64,000 nt of DNA from positions 86,763,469 through 86,827,468 of the forward strand of contig NC_088677.1 in the NCBI RefSeq assembly GCF_950023065.1, given 5' to 3'. Positions 33,671-45,300 of this stretch are shown here, one piece after another; positions within the stretch are counted from its first letter, which is position 1, and each line of letters starts with the position of its first letter. Below the pieces are notes generated by a model. It saw nothing but the letters and a program-made list of their open reading frames with translations, did no database searches and was not told the origin of the DNA. Position numbers and translations under genes: made by a program. The DNA is from Planococcus citri. Lineage: Eukaryota; Arthropoda; Insecta; Hemiptera; Pseudococcidae.

Positions 33671-36600
33671 TTATTGGCTTCTGAGTAAATTTTCGATTTT
33701 GGAAGCTGCGTAATCCAAACACGACAGGAGAGCTGGGTTACAAACGTTTTTCATAATCGTCGAAAATCTATACGTATGGAAATTTTTCTCGGTGTCGATG
33801 TAGGTGACAGCTGCCATCAGAGGACACATGATTATTGAGGTGTGACGATCGTTGAAGTTCATCTGCAAAGTGAAAGAAAATTAAAAAGGTGCAAAATAGA
33901 GCAATTACGAAGTTGAGATTAATTCGGGGTTGGATTTTTTACTCACCTGTACCGTGCCATTGGTCAATTGCATAATTACAGTGGATGTGGTTCTGTGCCA
34001 TCGGTGCAAATAGGGTACACGGCTGAGAGAATCTGACTCTTGTACTCGGACGAAGGCGGGCGAGAGTCCGGCTTTCGTGAACTGTTCCTTCGTGTGTTTT
34101 CGGAAATCCGACAGAAATTTCATTTTTTCCTTTAAATAGAGCGGCGTATTATCCATCGTGTAGTAATTCTCGGTTCCGTCTCTTTCGATGTAATGCACAT
34201 TCCTGTGGGAAATCTCGCGATTAGACGAGGAATTCTTTGTCGATTACGAAATTGTGAGCTTACTTTTGATTGGCCAACTGCACAATACGACTTTCATCGT
34301 CGAACATGATGCCTACTCCGCTATCGCACAATCGGTAACAGAAATGACCGAACGATTCGGTACGGTCGGCCCAATCACTAATCCAGATGAACGGTTGAGC
34401 AGCAGGATCGGTTATTTCCTCTGCAATGAAAAAAAAAAAAAATTAGTTGAGATGGTTCTAATATGAAGAGTCAAGTTAGACGACCAAATACTCACCAGCG
34501 TCACTTTGTAGACGCGATGGTTTGTTGGTCAAAACTTTCTGTAATTGGCTGTGCAACGTTCTAAGGTGATCATTATAATATGCTGGACTGTTTTTACCTC
34601 CTAAAAATCATAAAATGATTACATTCAGTAAAAATGCGAGGACAGCTTTACAACTCCAATTCGCGGGAATTTCAAGTTTCAAAAATCTACTGGAGGCTCC
34701 AGTAATTTTCAAAAAAGTCGCTAGAGGCTCTAAAATCAGCTTTCCATTTCCATTTGATGAAATTTTGTGAAAATTCAAATTTTCAAAAATCTGCTGGATG
34801 CTTCAGGAATTTTCAAAAAGTCGCTGGAGGCTCCAAAATAACTTGAAATTCACCTACAGTATTTCGTAGCGTATTGAAATTAGTTTTTAGAATAAATTTC
34901 AGCTTTACAACTCCAATTTGATGGAATATTGCGAGAATTTCAAGTTTCAAAAATTTACTGGAGGCTCCAGTAATTTTCAAAAAAGTCGCTGGAGGCTCTA
35001 AAATGACTTGAACCCACCTGAAGTCGTCTTCAGAGGTTGTTAAAATTGGAGTGTAGAGTAAATTTCAGCTTTCCATCTCCATTTGATGAAATTTTGTGAA
35101 AATTTAAAGCATCAAAAATCTGCTGGAGGCTCCAAAACGATTAGAAATCCACCAGCAGTCCACTTCGTAGCGTATTGATATTAGTTTGAAAAATGAAATT
35201 CGACTTCCATCTCAGTTTGATGAAATTTTGGGGAAATTTCAAGTTTCAAAAATTTACTGGAAGCTCCAGTAATTTTCAAAAAAGTCGCTGGAGGCTCTAA
35301 AATGACTTAAACCCACCCGAAGTCGTCTTCGGAGGGTGTTAAAATTGGAATGTAGAGTAAATTTCAGCTTTCCATCTCCATTTGATGAAATTTTGTGAAA
35401 ATTCAAAGTTTCAAAAATCTGCTGGATGCTTCAGAAATTTTCAAAAAGTCACCGGAGGCTCCAAAATGATTTGAAATTCACCTACAGTACTTCGTAGCGT
35501 ATTGAAATTAGTTTTTAGAATAAATTTCAGCTCTACAACTCAAATTTGATGGAATTTTGTGGACATTTCGAGTTTCAAAAATCTGCTGGAGGCTCCAGAA
35601 CTCCTCAAAACGGGTTGAAACCGTTTTCAATCGATTTGGCATGTCGAAAATAGGGCATATCCCAAATTTTTAGCTTTCTTGGTCAATTTGGTAAAATTTT
35701 GATTTTTTCCCTCATTTTTGGCTTAAATTGGATTTTCAAAAATTCACCAAAAATCGAAAAACGCACTTTAGCACTTGAAATTTTGACAGGTGATAAATGT
35801 TTGCATAATCTTTCGATCTACCTTTGTAAGGTTTGAAAAATTTCGTCCAAGTACTATGTTGAAACGCAAAATCTGCGATTTCGGCTGACCTGTCAATCAA
35901 ATTGGCCACCATTTTGTAAGTAAGGCCTACTTTTTTTTGGACAAGTTTGCTTTAAAATGTTCCTTAGGATGTCCCCTTTAAGAAAATAGTTGTCCCGGAT
36001 GATCGGCGGGGGGGGGGGTGCAATTACTCCTATTGTCATATGCCGGACTAAAATAATCTCACCATTATTGACTTCAGCCAACGGTCTGCGACCCAATGAA
36101 ACGTGTTCTTCAACATCCATAGATTGTAATCTTGGAGCAACAGTTAAGCACGAAAGCGGCAGTTTTGAAGGTATATAACCTGCGAAGAAAAACAATACGT
36201 CAGTTAAAAACACGTTGTATTTGAGATAGAATCCAAGTACGAGTTTCAAATACCATTGAAAAAATCAGAGCTGATGATTTTTCTGACTGTCGGTCTTTTC
36301 TCCGGATCTGGTAATAACATGGAGGTGATTAGATTGGCAGCAGGAGCTTTGATTTGAGTGGGGATTTTGTAATCGCAGCGTTTAATACGTTCGTAGGTTT
36401 CGACTACAGAATTCGTTTCGAAAGGAGGCTTGCCAACGAGTAATGTGTACCTTTGCAGGAAAAAAAACATAAGAACACAATTTCATCGAGATTATTCGAA
36501 ATAATTATACATATTCTAGACGAAAAAAGTACATCGCTCATAACGCAGCCAAATACTAGTTCATAATCACTAAACATATTGAAAAAATACTCCTTTTCGA

Positions 36601-37530
36601 GTAAAACTAGCAATTAAACGATACGAACGATGTACTATTTCGCTGAACATAGATAAAAAAAAAATAATCCGCTCACATAATACAACCGAGAGACCAAATA
36701 TCAACTGCAAAACCGGGTCCCATCTTATTGATGGTTTCTCGCGCCATGAAATTGATACTGAAATTCGAAAAAAAAATAACTGTTAAAAATCGTATAGTAA
36801 AAAAAAAAACACCGAGTAATCTTTCACGCTTACTTTTCGTATTCGATTTTCGTTGCGAGTCCAAAACAGCCGATTTTCACATCCATATCGTCGTTTAAGA
36901 ATAAGTTACTTAGTTTTAAATCTCTATGAATAATTCCATTATCGTGTAAATACAGCACACCGTCCAGTACCTGTTTCATATAGTATCTGGTTTCCGGTTC
37001 GGTTAAAGCTTTTCGGCGTCTAGAAAATGAAACGAAATAGTAACAAAAGTGCTCATCTACGATTATACTACATCGAACAGTTCGAGTTTGTTTACTTGTG
37101 TAATTCCATAAGCGATCTTCTACGACACAATTCTAATACTACGTAGAAGAATTCATCATCTTCGAAGAAGCCGTGTATACCGACGATATGTTTGTGATTG
37201 ACGCTTTTGTGGATGATCATTTCCCTGGCGATTTTCACTTTATGATTTGACATTAGCAACTTTTTCGATACGATTTTTCCAGCGTACTTGCGACCGGTAG
37301 CCATATCTTTGATTGCGTAACATTTCGCGAAACCTTCCTAAACACAACATGTAATGCGTTTCGGCAATCACGAGGGTCGAGTATGGATAATTATATTAGC
37401 CTAACACTAGTTTGATCAGCGAACAAAGGCTTACCTTGCCATAGAACTTTCCCCGGGCATATTTCGAATTCGTGCTGGTGTCTATTATCACTTCAGGAAT
37501 AACGACGTCGTCCGCTTGATTATGAGCCAT
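33671..37530 (-). CDS. Polo-like kinase with a degenerate catalytic domain (predicted pseudokinase), complete
   Basis: Exons in transcript order: 37435-37530, 37096-37337, 36834-37019, 36677-36757, 36254-36450, 36063-36179, 34496-34600, 34264-34420, 33947-34202, 33671-33862. Phases all match; 542 residues (human PLK1 603). The PLK1-type fold is unmistakable: HGFFEDDEFFYVVLELCRRR, HRDLKLSNLFL, VDIWSLGCIM, LLVGKPPFET, then two polo boxes ending CPLMAAVTYID. Kept: beta-3 Lys53, alpha-C Glu71, HRD Asp146, Asn151. Lost: P-loop glycine (GKEGFA, Glu33), the DFG aspartate (GCFGLA, Cys164), about nine residues of the activation loop including the TLCGTP segment with the activating threonine (KIEYENINFMARE), and the APE proline (Arg181). 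In the polo boxes Trp358 and His486 (PLK1 Trp414, His538) remain but the Lys540 equivalent is Ser488. Intact frame and splice sites argue against simple pseudogene decay. Head-to-head with p31comet. A repeat (34634-36049) fills intron 6. Confidence 0.9.
34634..36049. mobile_element. FB1-related element, one arm only, in a Polo-like intron
   Basis: The right end (TGCAATTACTCC ... CATATGCCGGACT) matches the FB1 right terminus at 4914. The body matches the right arm, including the CTGGAGGCTCCAG units and the TCATTTTTGGCTTAAATT and GATCTTTCGATCTACC-like segments. The left terminus is absent, so it is a solo arm or truncated copy. It is spliced out between exons 36063-36179 and 34496-34600. Confidence 0.8.
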
Positions 37531-38039
37531 TTCAAATTAAAACTACACAAGACAATAAACAGTTAACTAAATTATAACGAATTAATTTCGAAATGAAAAT
37601 GAAATGAAACAGCCAATTTCCGCCAAATTTCGTGATAAAAAGATTTGAAAAGGTAAACAACAACGAACTGCACTATCACTGGCCAATCACACGTTGCTCG
37701 AACGCGTGATTGGTCCATTTGACGTGACGTCATCTCTGGTTGTAAATTTCAACCAATCACGTTACGTTTGTACCGCGACGCTAGCGCACTCTGTGGAACA
37801 TAGTCCGAATTTTAATGTTTTGATTAGAAAAAAACGTTATTTTCAATAAAATTGACGAAGCGACGACTCATTTTTGAATTTTTATCAAAATATTTCATAA
37901 TTTTCGCGATAAAAATGTACAGAAAAGTTAACCGGTAGCTTATTTATTCATTTAAAACCAATTACTCGCCATTTAAACGATTCTCGAGTGTGTATTTTTA
38001 ATGTGTTTGTGGTGGACATGAGAGAGGAGAAGTTCTAAG
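37531..38039. promoter_or_regulatory. Bidirectional promoter region, Polo-like kinase / p31comet
   Basis: The 509 bp between two divergent start codons. It contains the second copy of the CCAAT-CRE-CCAAT module (37692-37771) plus an additional CCAAT at 37683-37687. No TATA box was obvious. Transcription start sites cannot be placed from sequence alone; both 5' UTRs must lie in this gap unless there are undetected upstream non-coding exons. Confidence 0.7.
37692..37771. promoter_or_regulatory. CCAAT-CRE-CCAAT module (copy 2)
   Basis: ATTGG at 37709-37713, TGACGTCA at 37725-37732, CCAAT at 37753-37757, then GTTACGTTTGT. Spacing between motif starts is 16 and 28 bases, exactly as in 29689-29768. 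It lies 162-241 nt upstream of the Polo-like start codon and 269-348 nt upstream of the p31comet start. Confidence 0.78.
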
Positions 38040-39191
38040 ATGAAAAATAAATCTGTCGAATTCAACGTCGAAGTAAACGATATAATAACACCTTCGTCAT
38101 GTTCCTCGATGGTGATAGAATTCATAAAATATATAATTTATCAAAAACAATTAATACCCTACAATTACGAACGTCTGAAGATGTACGTTCCCAGAGGACA
38201 AACACTAGTGGATTCGATGAAGGTTTGTGATCACTTCGAGTTCTTTTTTTTTTCATATTTTGAGGAGTATTTCAACTAATCGAATGTTAATCTGTCTAGG
38301 ATTCAGATCAAGGTGACCGTAGTTTTAGATCGAAACACTTCGTAGTGCTGGATAAATACTTGCATAAGACTCGAGATGCGTATAATTCGTTAGAAAAGAT
38401 TTTCCACGTAAGTGTTTGCCTTTGACTATACGAGAGAACCAGGAATATTTCGTCATTATTAATGAAATTTTGAATTTTAATCGAACGTAGCTCATTAACG
38501 AAGAATTGACTTCAACCGGTAGCGATAGAGTGGAAGAAATAGTTATTATGCTGGGCACATCGTTCCTAAATCCTCAAGAAGTGTTTCGTATTCGGATACC
38601 ATCTCTTAACTATTCGCATCTAGATAAACACCATTCAACTCGTAAAAACTGTAGGAATTTATTCAGGTGATTCTTCGACGACAATTTGAAGAGTATCTCG
38701 ACAAATACGAAGTACAATTCTAACCCCATCGTATTTGTTACAGATCGATGATAAATTCGGAGCAATTCTACGACTTAATTAGCTCGAATTGCACTGGTAA
38801 TTTACACGTGATGTTGAAAATGAAACCGGATCATTCGTTAAACTCGAATTCATTCATTCTACGTAACGGATTCCGTTTACCAACCAAAGGAAAACAAGCT
38901 GTAATTACGTTTCAAGAAACGCACCACAATCCGCAATCTTGCTCGTGTTTTGAAATAAAAATTTACGAAGACGATAGCACCTCGGATAGTTTACCTTTAT
39001 CGCAGTCGTCAGATTGCAGCACGACGACCGATGTTTCGTCTTGTTGTAGCGATACGAATAGTTCGTCGAATCCGAACGGTAGCTGGTATCAAGTGAAAGA
39101 TACCTTGAGATATTTTAGCGACGTGAAAATCGACGGAACTTCGGTCACAGATATTTGGATGAATCCGACGTTGTTGAATAGCGGTAAATAA
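38040..39191 (+). CDS. p31comet / MAD2L1-binding protein, complete
   Basis: HORMA-fold adaptor that binds closed MAD2 and, with TRIP13, disassembles mitotic checkpoint complexes. Exons: 38040-38222, 38300-38407, 38491-38666, 38744-39191; phases match; 304 residues (human 274). Matches to the family: EFIKYIIYQKQLIPYNYERLK near the N-terminus, VEEIVIMLGTSFLNPQEVF in the middle, CRNLFRSMI, FRLPTKGKQAVITFQ, and a C-terminal SWYQVKDTLRYFSDVKI corresponding to the MAD2-embracing C-terminal strand. Unusual: a Ser/Cys/Asp-rich insert (about 35 residues, 38970-39075) before that last strand and about 20 extra residues after it. Divergent from the Polo-like gene; convergent with the serine protease, whose stop codon is only 166 bp away. 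Confidence 0.85.
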
Positions 39192-39226
39192 TTATTACTC
39201 ATCGGGGGTAGGTTTTTATCATATTT

Positions 39227-39232
39227 TTTATT
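39227..39232 (-). terminator. Polyadenylation signal of serine protease A
   Basis: AATAAA on the minus strand (TTTATT on plus), 126 nt past the stop. Cleavage near 39205-39215 would end the transcript within 25 nt of the convergent p31comet stop codon (39191). Confidence 0.55.
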
Positions 39233-39357
39233 TTGTAATTATGTAAATTGCGTACCTAAATGTTCTTTTTTATCTGTCGACATTGCTTTTTATGTATCGT
39301 AAGTAGCCAAATTATTTAAATACAATCTCTTGTAAACGAAGTCTAATCTGTGTCGAG

Positions 39358-42300
39358 TTACGCAGAAGCGTGAGTAATAATATCTCCTATAAACTTTAAG
39401 AATTTCACCACCGAAGTATAAACACCTGGATATGCTTCGCCACATCTTCGTCCCCAGGATACTATTCCGACGCTTTCCCAACGTTTCCCGTTCCCTTGGT
39501 ACATGAGTGGGCCACCGGAGTCTGCCTAAATTTATATTATTAATTAGTGATGGATTTAGTAACTAAACGTAGAGTAACATTTTCTGCACGATTATTACGT
39601 TGCATGAGTCTTTGCCACCAGTTTCAGGTCCTGCGCAGATATTTGAATCGTGAACAGGTGAATCAAATAGCGCATCTCTGCATTCGTTGAGATCCCTAAC
39701 TGGTAAATCGACGTATAGTAATAGATGGCTTTTACTACCTTGGTAGGCTGTTAAACCCCAACCTAGAATAATTATTACATTGCGCTATAATAAGAATTGA
39801 GGACTCATCATAATGTATGTACTTTTGAAATACCGTCCTAATACGAATTGCTTACCAGCTACAATGGTGTCTTCATTAACACGAGGTTCGGCTCCAGGCA
39901 GACAAATAGGCCTGACGTATTGGGTATATTGAACGGTCTGATTCAATTTGAGAATAGCTATGTCATTAATATTTACTGCGGGATCGTATTCAGGATGTAC
40001 TATCAGTTTGTCCACATCAAATTCTTGTGTTTCAGTTTCCGCATAATCACCAGTGTCATATTCTCCTAAACGTACGTAAAAATCGCTCTCATCTTTGCTC
40101 CTGCAAATTGAACATTTGAAAATTTAATTGGAGCTTTATGATGTTTATGATTTTGATGTTATTGTCGATGTTTATACGTACCGCGCTCCTTTCGAATAAA
40201 AACAATGAGCAGCCGTCAGAACATATCTGCTATTGAGTAAGCTCCCTCCGCAGAACCAGTCGCCGTACCCCGGGCCGTCACTCTTGCTCACGAGTAAAGC
40301 CATCCAAGGCCAGTCTTCGCTGCCTTGAGGACGTTCATCTTCTACAGTATTTTGTCGTCTAATACGGTTCAGAGATCTTCCATTTATGCCACAGACTGAA
40401 ATTTTGATTTACAGATGAGAGTAAAAATATTGACGGAGAAATTATGATAGGTATAGGTAAATGAAGTAGAGCTTACTTCTACTTTGAGGGATTCCTGATT
40501 TATACCTGAAGGGTGCCTATGAAAAAATTAGAGAAAAATTAAATATTGTAGCTAAGTACTTTGTTTTCGATCAGACATTGAACTTTTCAATTTTTTTATT
40601 TTATCTGATTCTGTTTGAAAATAAAAAAAAATTCAGGTCTTCTATCTCATTCGCATCCATTTTGAGGCACCTAAAAAATTGTCAGCTTCAAGTTCTCCTT
40701 TCTACAAAAATTTCTTCAGAAGTCTTACTTTCCAGTTTTCGTCAAAATTGTAGAATCTCTATGTAATCAAACGTAAAAATTTTCCATTTCCTTTTATTTT
40801 ATTTTATTTTTTATTCGAGAACTTTCATTTTTTTTTTTTCATTCTTCCTCTTTTTGAAAATGAAAAAAAAGTTGTCCTAAAAAATTAGTGGTTTGAATGT
40901 AGGTATTTTAATCGCCTTCTCCTTGGAAATTGAAACATCTAAAAAATCTTGCAAACATTAATTTTTCTCCAAAATTGAAAAAAAAAGTCTTTCCAAAATT
41001 TATAAAAAAATTCTCAAATATTAGGTAGGTAACTTGAAGAAGTGTTGTCTTGATTAGATTTCTAATCCAATCCAACCCAATCAAACCCAACCTAACCCCT
41101 TCCACTACCAAAAAAATTGAAACATTTGAAAAAATATTTAACCAGAAGTCCTGATTTTTAGATTTTGCATCTCAAATTTCAGACCATCAGATCAATTTGT
41201 AGCAAAAATTCGTCCTCAATCAACATCTAGCTCGAATCCAATGGCAGAAAGTGCGAATTTCGTGAAATGACCTAACAGAGAGAGATTAAACTATACCTAC
41301 GTATGTTTGAAAAAAAATTTCCAGGGGAACACGATTAGATTAGATTGATCAAATCTGAGATCAGATCACATCTTCCGGATCAACATTTTTTAAATCCAAT
41401 TGGAATCAACCAGATCATATCAAATCTAATCAGACTCGGATTAAAGTTTCGATGATAAATCGAATCTGAACGTCCCGGATCCAATTAAATGTGACCAATA
41501 CAATCTCAGATTTGAGGTTTTATCGGATTAGGCTGCACATTTGTTCAGACGACCAAATTTAATGGAGAAAACCAGATTATTCTGGTCAGACTATAAGGTA
41601 TAGTACGATCAGATCAGATCAACGTTCTAATGAAATTTGATCAGATCAGATCAGATTAGATCAAACTTCTGATCAGACGTCAAAGTTTTGATCTGATCTG
41701 GTCAGACCAATTTTCTTACCAGATCAGAATCAGATCACACTTCTGATCAGATCAGGTTGAAGTTCTGATCCGGCCAATTCAAAGTTCTGATCTGATCTGA
41801 TCAATTTTCTAACCAGATTTGATCAAATCAAACTGGTAAGAGTTTTGACCAAATCAGATCAAATTAAACTACCTAATCAAAGTTTTTATCAAATCAGATC
41901 AAAGTTCTGACCAGACCAAGTCAAAATTCTGATGCGGTCATTTCTATTTCTGATCAAAAGTTCTGATCTGATCAGATCAATCAGATCAGATAAGGTTGGA
42001 GTTCTGATCAGGTTTATTCAAAGTTCTGATCTGCTCTGATCAGATCAATTTTCTAATCAGATCAGATCAAAACAAATTAATAAGCGTTCTGACCAAATCA
42101 GAGTACCCTTCTGATCAGATCAGATCAGATTAAATGAAACTAATTAAAGTTTGATCCAATCAGATCAGAGTTCTGATCAGACCAACTCAAAATTCTGATG
42201 CAGTCATTTCTATTTCTGATTAAAAGCTCTGATCTGATCAAACTTCTGATCAAATCTTATCAGAGTCTGATCAGATCCAATTAGAGCTCTGACCAAATCA

Positions 42301-45300
42301 GATCAAAGTTATGATTGTATCAGAAGATCTGATCAAAGTTTCAGTCTAATCGGTTCAAAGTTCTGATCAAATTCGATTGAAGTTCTGATAAAATCAGATC
42401 AAAGTTCTGATCACATCAGATTAAAGTTCTGATCACATCAGATTAAAGTTCTGATCACATCAGATTAAAGTTCTGATCACATCAGATCAAATTAAATTAA
42501 ACTAATTAAAGTTTTGATAAAAGCAGACCAAAGTACTAATTATACCAAGTCAAAATTCTGTTGTGGTAATTTCTATTTCTGATCAGAAGTCCGGATCTGA
42601 TCTCATCAAACTTCTAATCAGATCAGCTCAAGCTTTTGATCAGATCCGATCAGAGTTCTGTTCTGATCAAATCAGATCAAAGTTCTGATCATATCAGAAG
42701 ACCAGATCAAAGTTCCAATCAGATCAGTGTAATGTTATGATCAAATCCAATCAAAGTTGTGACCAAATCCGATCAAAACTCTGATTTGATCCGATCAAAG
42801 CTCTGATTTGATCCGATCAAAGCTCTGATTTGATCAGATCAAGCGCTAATTAAATCAGCTCAAAGTTCTGATCAGACCAAGTCAAAATTCTGATGTGGTA
42901 ATTTCTATTTCTGATCAAAAGTCATGATCTGATCTCATCAAACTTCTAATCAGATCAGCTCAAGGTTTCGATCAAATCAGATCAAAGTTCTGATCATATA
43001 TCAGAAGAACAGGTCAAAGTTCCAATCAGATCAGTGTAATGTTATCATCAAATTTAATCAAAGTTGTGACCAAATCCGATCAAAACTCTGATTTGATCCG
43101 ATCAAAGCTCTGATCAAATCAGCTCAAAGTTCTGATCAAACATGTTAAAATTCTGATGTGGTAATTTCTATTTTTGATTGAAAGTCATGATCTGATCGCA
43201 TCAAACTTCTAATTAGATCGGATCAAACTTCTTATCAGATACGATCAAAGTTCTAATAAGATCCGATCAGAGTTCTGACCTAATCCGATCAAAGCTCTGA
43301 TTTGATCAGATCAAAGTTCTGATTAAATCAGCTCAAAGTTCTGATCAGACTAACTAAAAATTTGGTTGTGGTAATTTCTATTTTTGATCATAAGTCCTGA
43401 TCTGATCTCATCAAACTTCTGATCAGATCCTATCAATGTTTGGATCAGACCCAATCAGAGTTCTGATCATGTAAGATCAAAGTTCTGATTCTGATCATAT
43501 CAGAAGATCAGATTAAAGTTCCAATCCGATCAAATCAAAGTTCCAATTCGATCAGTTCACAGTTCTGATAAAATCCGATCAAAGTTCTCACCAAATCAGA
43601 TCAAAGCTCCAATAGAATCCGATCAAAGGACTCACCAAATCAGATCAAAGTTCTAATCAGACCAAGTCAAAATTCTGATGCAGTCATTTCTATTTCTGAT
43701 CAAAAGTTCTGATCTGATTTGATCTGATCTGATCCGACCAAACTTCTAATCCAATCAGATCAATCAGATCAGATCAAACTTTTGATCAGATTAGGTTTAA
43801 GTTCTGTTCAAGTCTATTCAAAGTTCTGATCTGCGGTGCTCTGATCAGATCAATTTTCTAATCAGATCAGATCAAAACAAATTAATAAGCGTTCTGACCA
43901 AATCGGGGTATCCATCTGAATTCCGATCAGATCAGATCAAATGAAACTAATCAAAGTTTTGATCAAATCATATCAAAGTTCAGATCAGACCAGGTCAAAA
44001 TTCTGATGCAGTCATTTCTATTTCTGATCAAAAAGTTCTGATCTGATCAAACTTCTAATCAAATCTTATCAGAGTCTGATCAGATCCAATTAGAGTTCTG
44101 ACCAAATCTGATCAAAGTTATGATTATATAAGATCAAAGTTCTGATCGTATCAGAAGATCTGATCAAAGTTTCAATCCAATCAGTTTATTGTTCTGATCA
44201 AATCCGATCGAAGTTCTGATAAAATCAGATCAATGTTCTGATCAGACCAAGTTGAAATTCTGATGGGGTAATTTCTATTTCTGATCAAAAGTCATGATCT
44301 GATCTCATCAAACTTCTAATCAGATCGGATCAAAGTTCTAATCAAATCCGATCAGAGTTCTGACCTAATCCAATCAAAGCTCTGATTTGATCAGATCAAA
44401 TCGAAGTTCTGATCAGATCCTAAAGTTTTGATCAGACCCAATCAGAGTTCTGATCAAATCAGATCAAAGTTCCAATCTGATCAGATCAAAGTTCCAATCT
44501 GATCAGTTCAAAGTTCTGATCAAATCCGATCAAAGGTCTCACCAAATCAGATCAAAACTCTGATCAAATCAGATCAAAGTTCTGATCAGATCTGATCTGA
44601 TTAACGTTCTGATAAGAACAGATCAAAGTTTTGATCATATTAAATATACCGATTCAGTCGGATCCGTTAGGAAAAATATGATGAGGTTTGGTGCTGATTA
44701 GGCCTATTCAGATCTGATCAGATCCGTTCAATCAGATCTACATATAATTAAACCTCATTACATCAAAGTTTTGATCTGAATCTGATTATGTACACCTGTT
44801 CTGACGTGATCAGTACCAAACAGTCTCTAAAATCAATTAGGGGGATGCGTCAAGACAAGGGTTTCTAGATTTCAGACTTACAAAAATCGATGGAAACATA
44901 CTCCTTTTCGTGGGCTCCGAAACGAATTTTGTGAGCGACCCCACCCCCAATCCTGGAATTATGAGAGGCTGCATAAGCCTAATTTTTCCTTTTTCTACAT
45001 ATATACCTAAGTACGATGGAAAATCAGCCTAAAAATCCATGAATATGACTTTAAGTACGATTTCATGAGGTAGGTATCAGATTAGTTCGAATTTAAGCAC
45101 TTGGAGTACGTAATTTTCCAATAAACTGGTAGAAAACCGAAAAAAAATATCAAATTCTTGTGATTTTTCCAAACTTAGGTATGCATACGAGTAGAATCGC
45201 ACAAATTGAAATTTTTTAATGAAAAATTCGATTCGAGATACGAGATACCTACCTAATATTTTGATCGAAATACATAATAGGTACAAAACACTAAAAAATA

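Noticed and set aside
36757..36834. A missing mini-exon in the Polo-like gene that would encode the activation loop
   Set aside because: The 76-bp intron was read on the coding strand in all frames; it is poly-T rich and contains no TLCGTP-like sequence or extra splice-site pair.
38970..39075. Ser/Cys/Asp-rich part of p31comet as a retained intron
   Set aside because: Frame is open throughout and the conserved C-terminal strand follows in the same frame; no GT-AG pair removes it in phase with good sites. Kept as a low-complexity insert.
41330..44800. CRISPR-like regular repeats
   Set aside because: Units are degenerate, lack unique spacers of fixed length and lie in a eukaryotic intron; a satellite array explains them.
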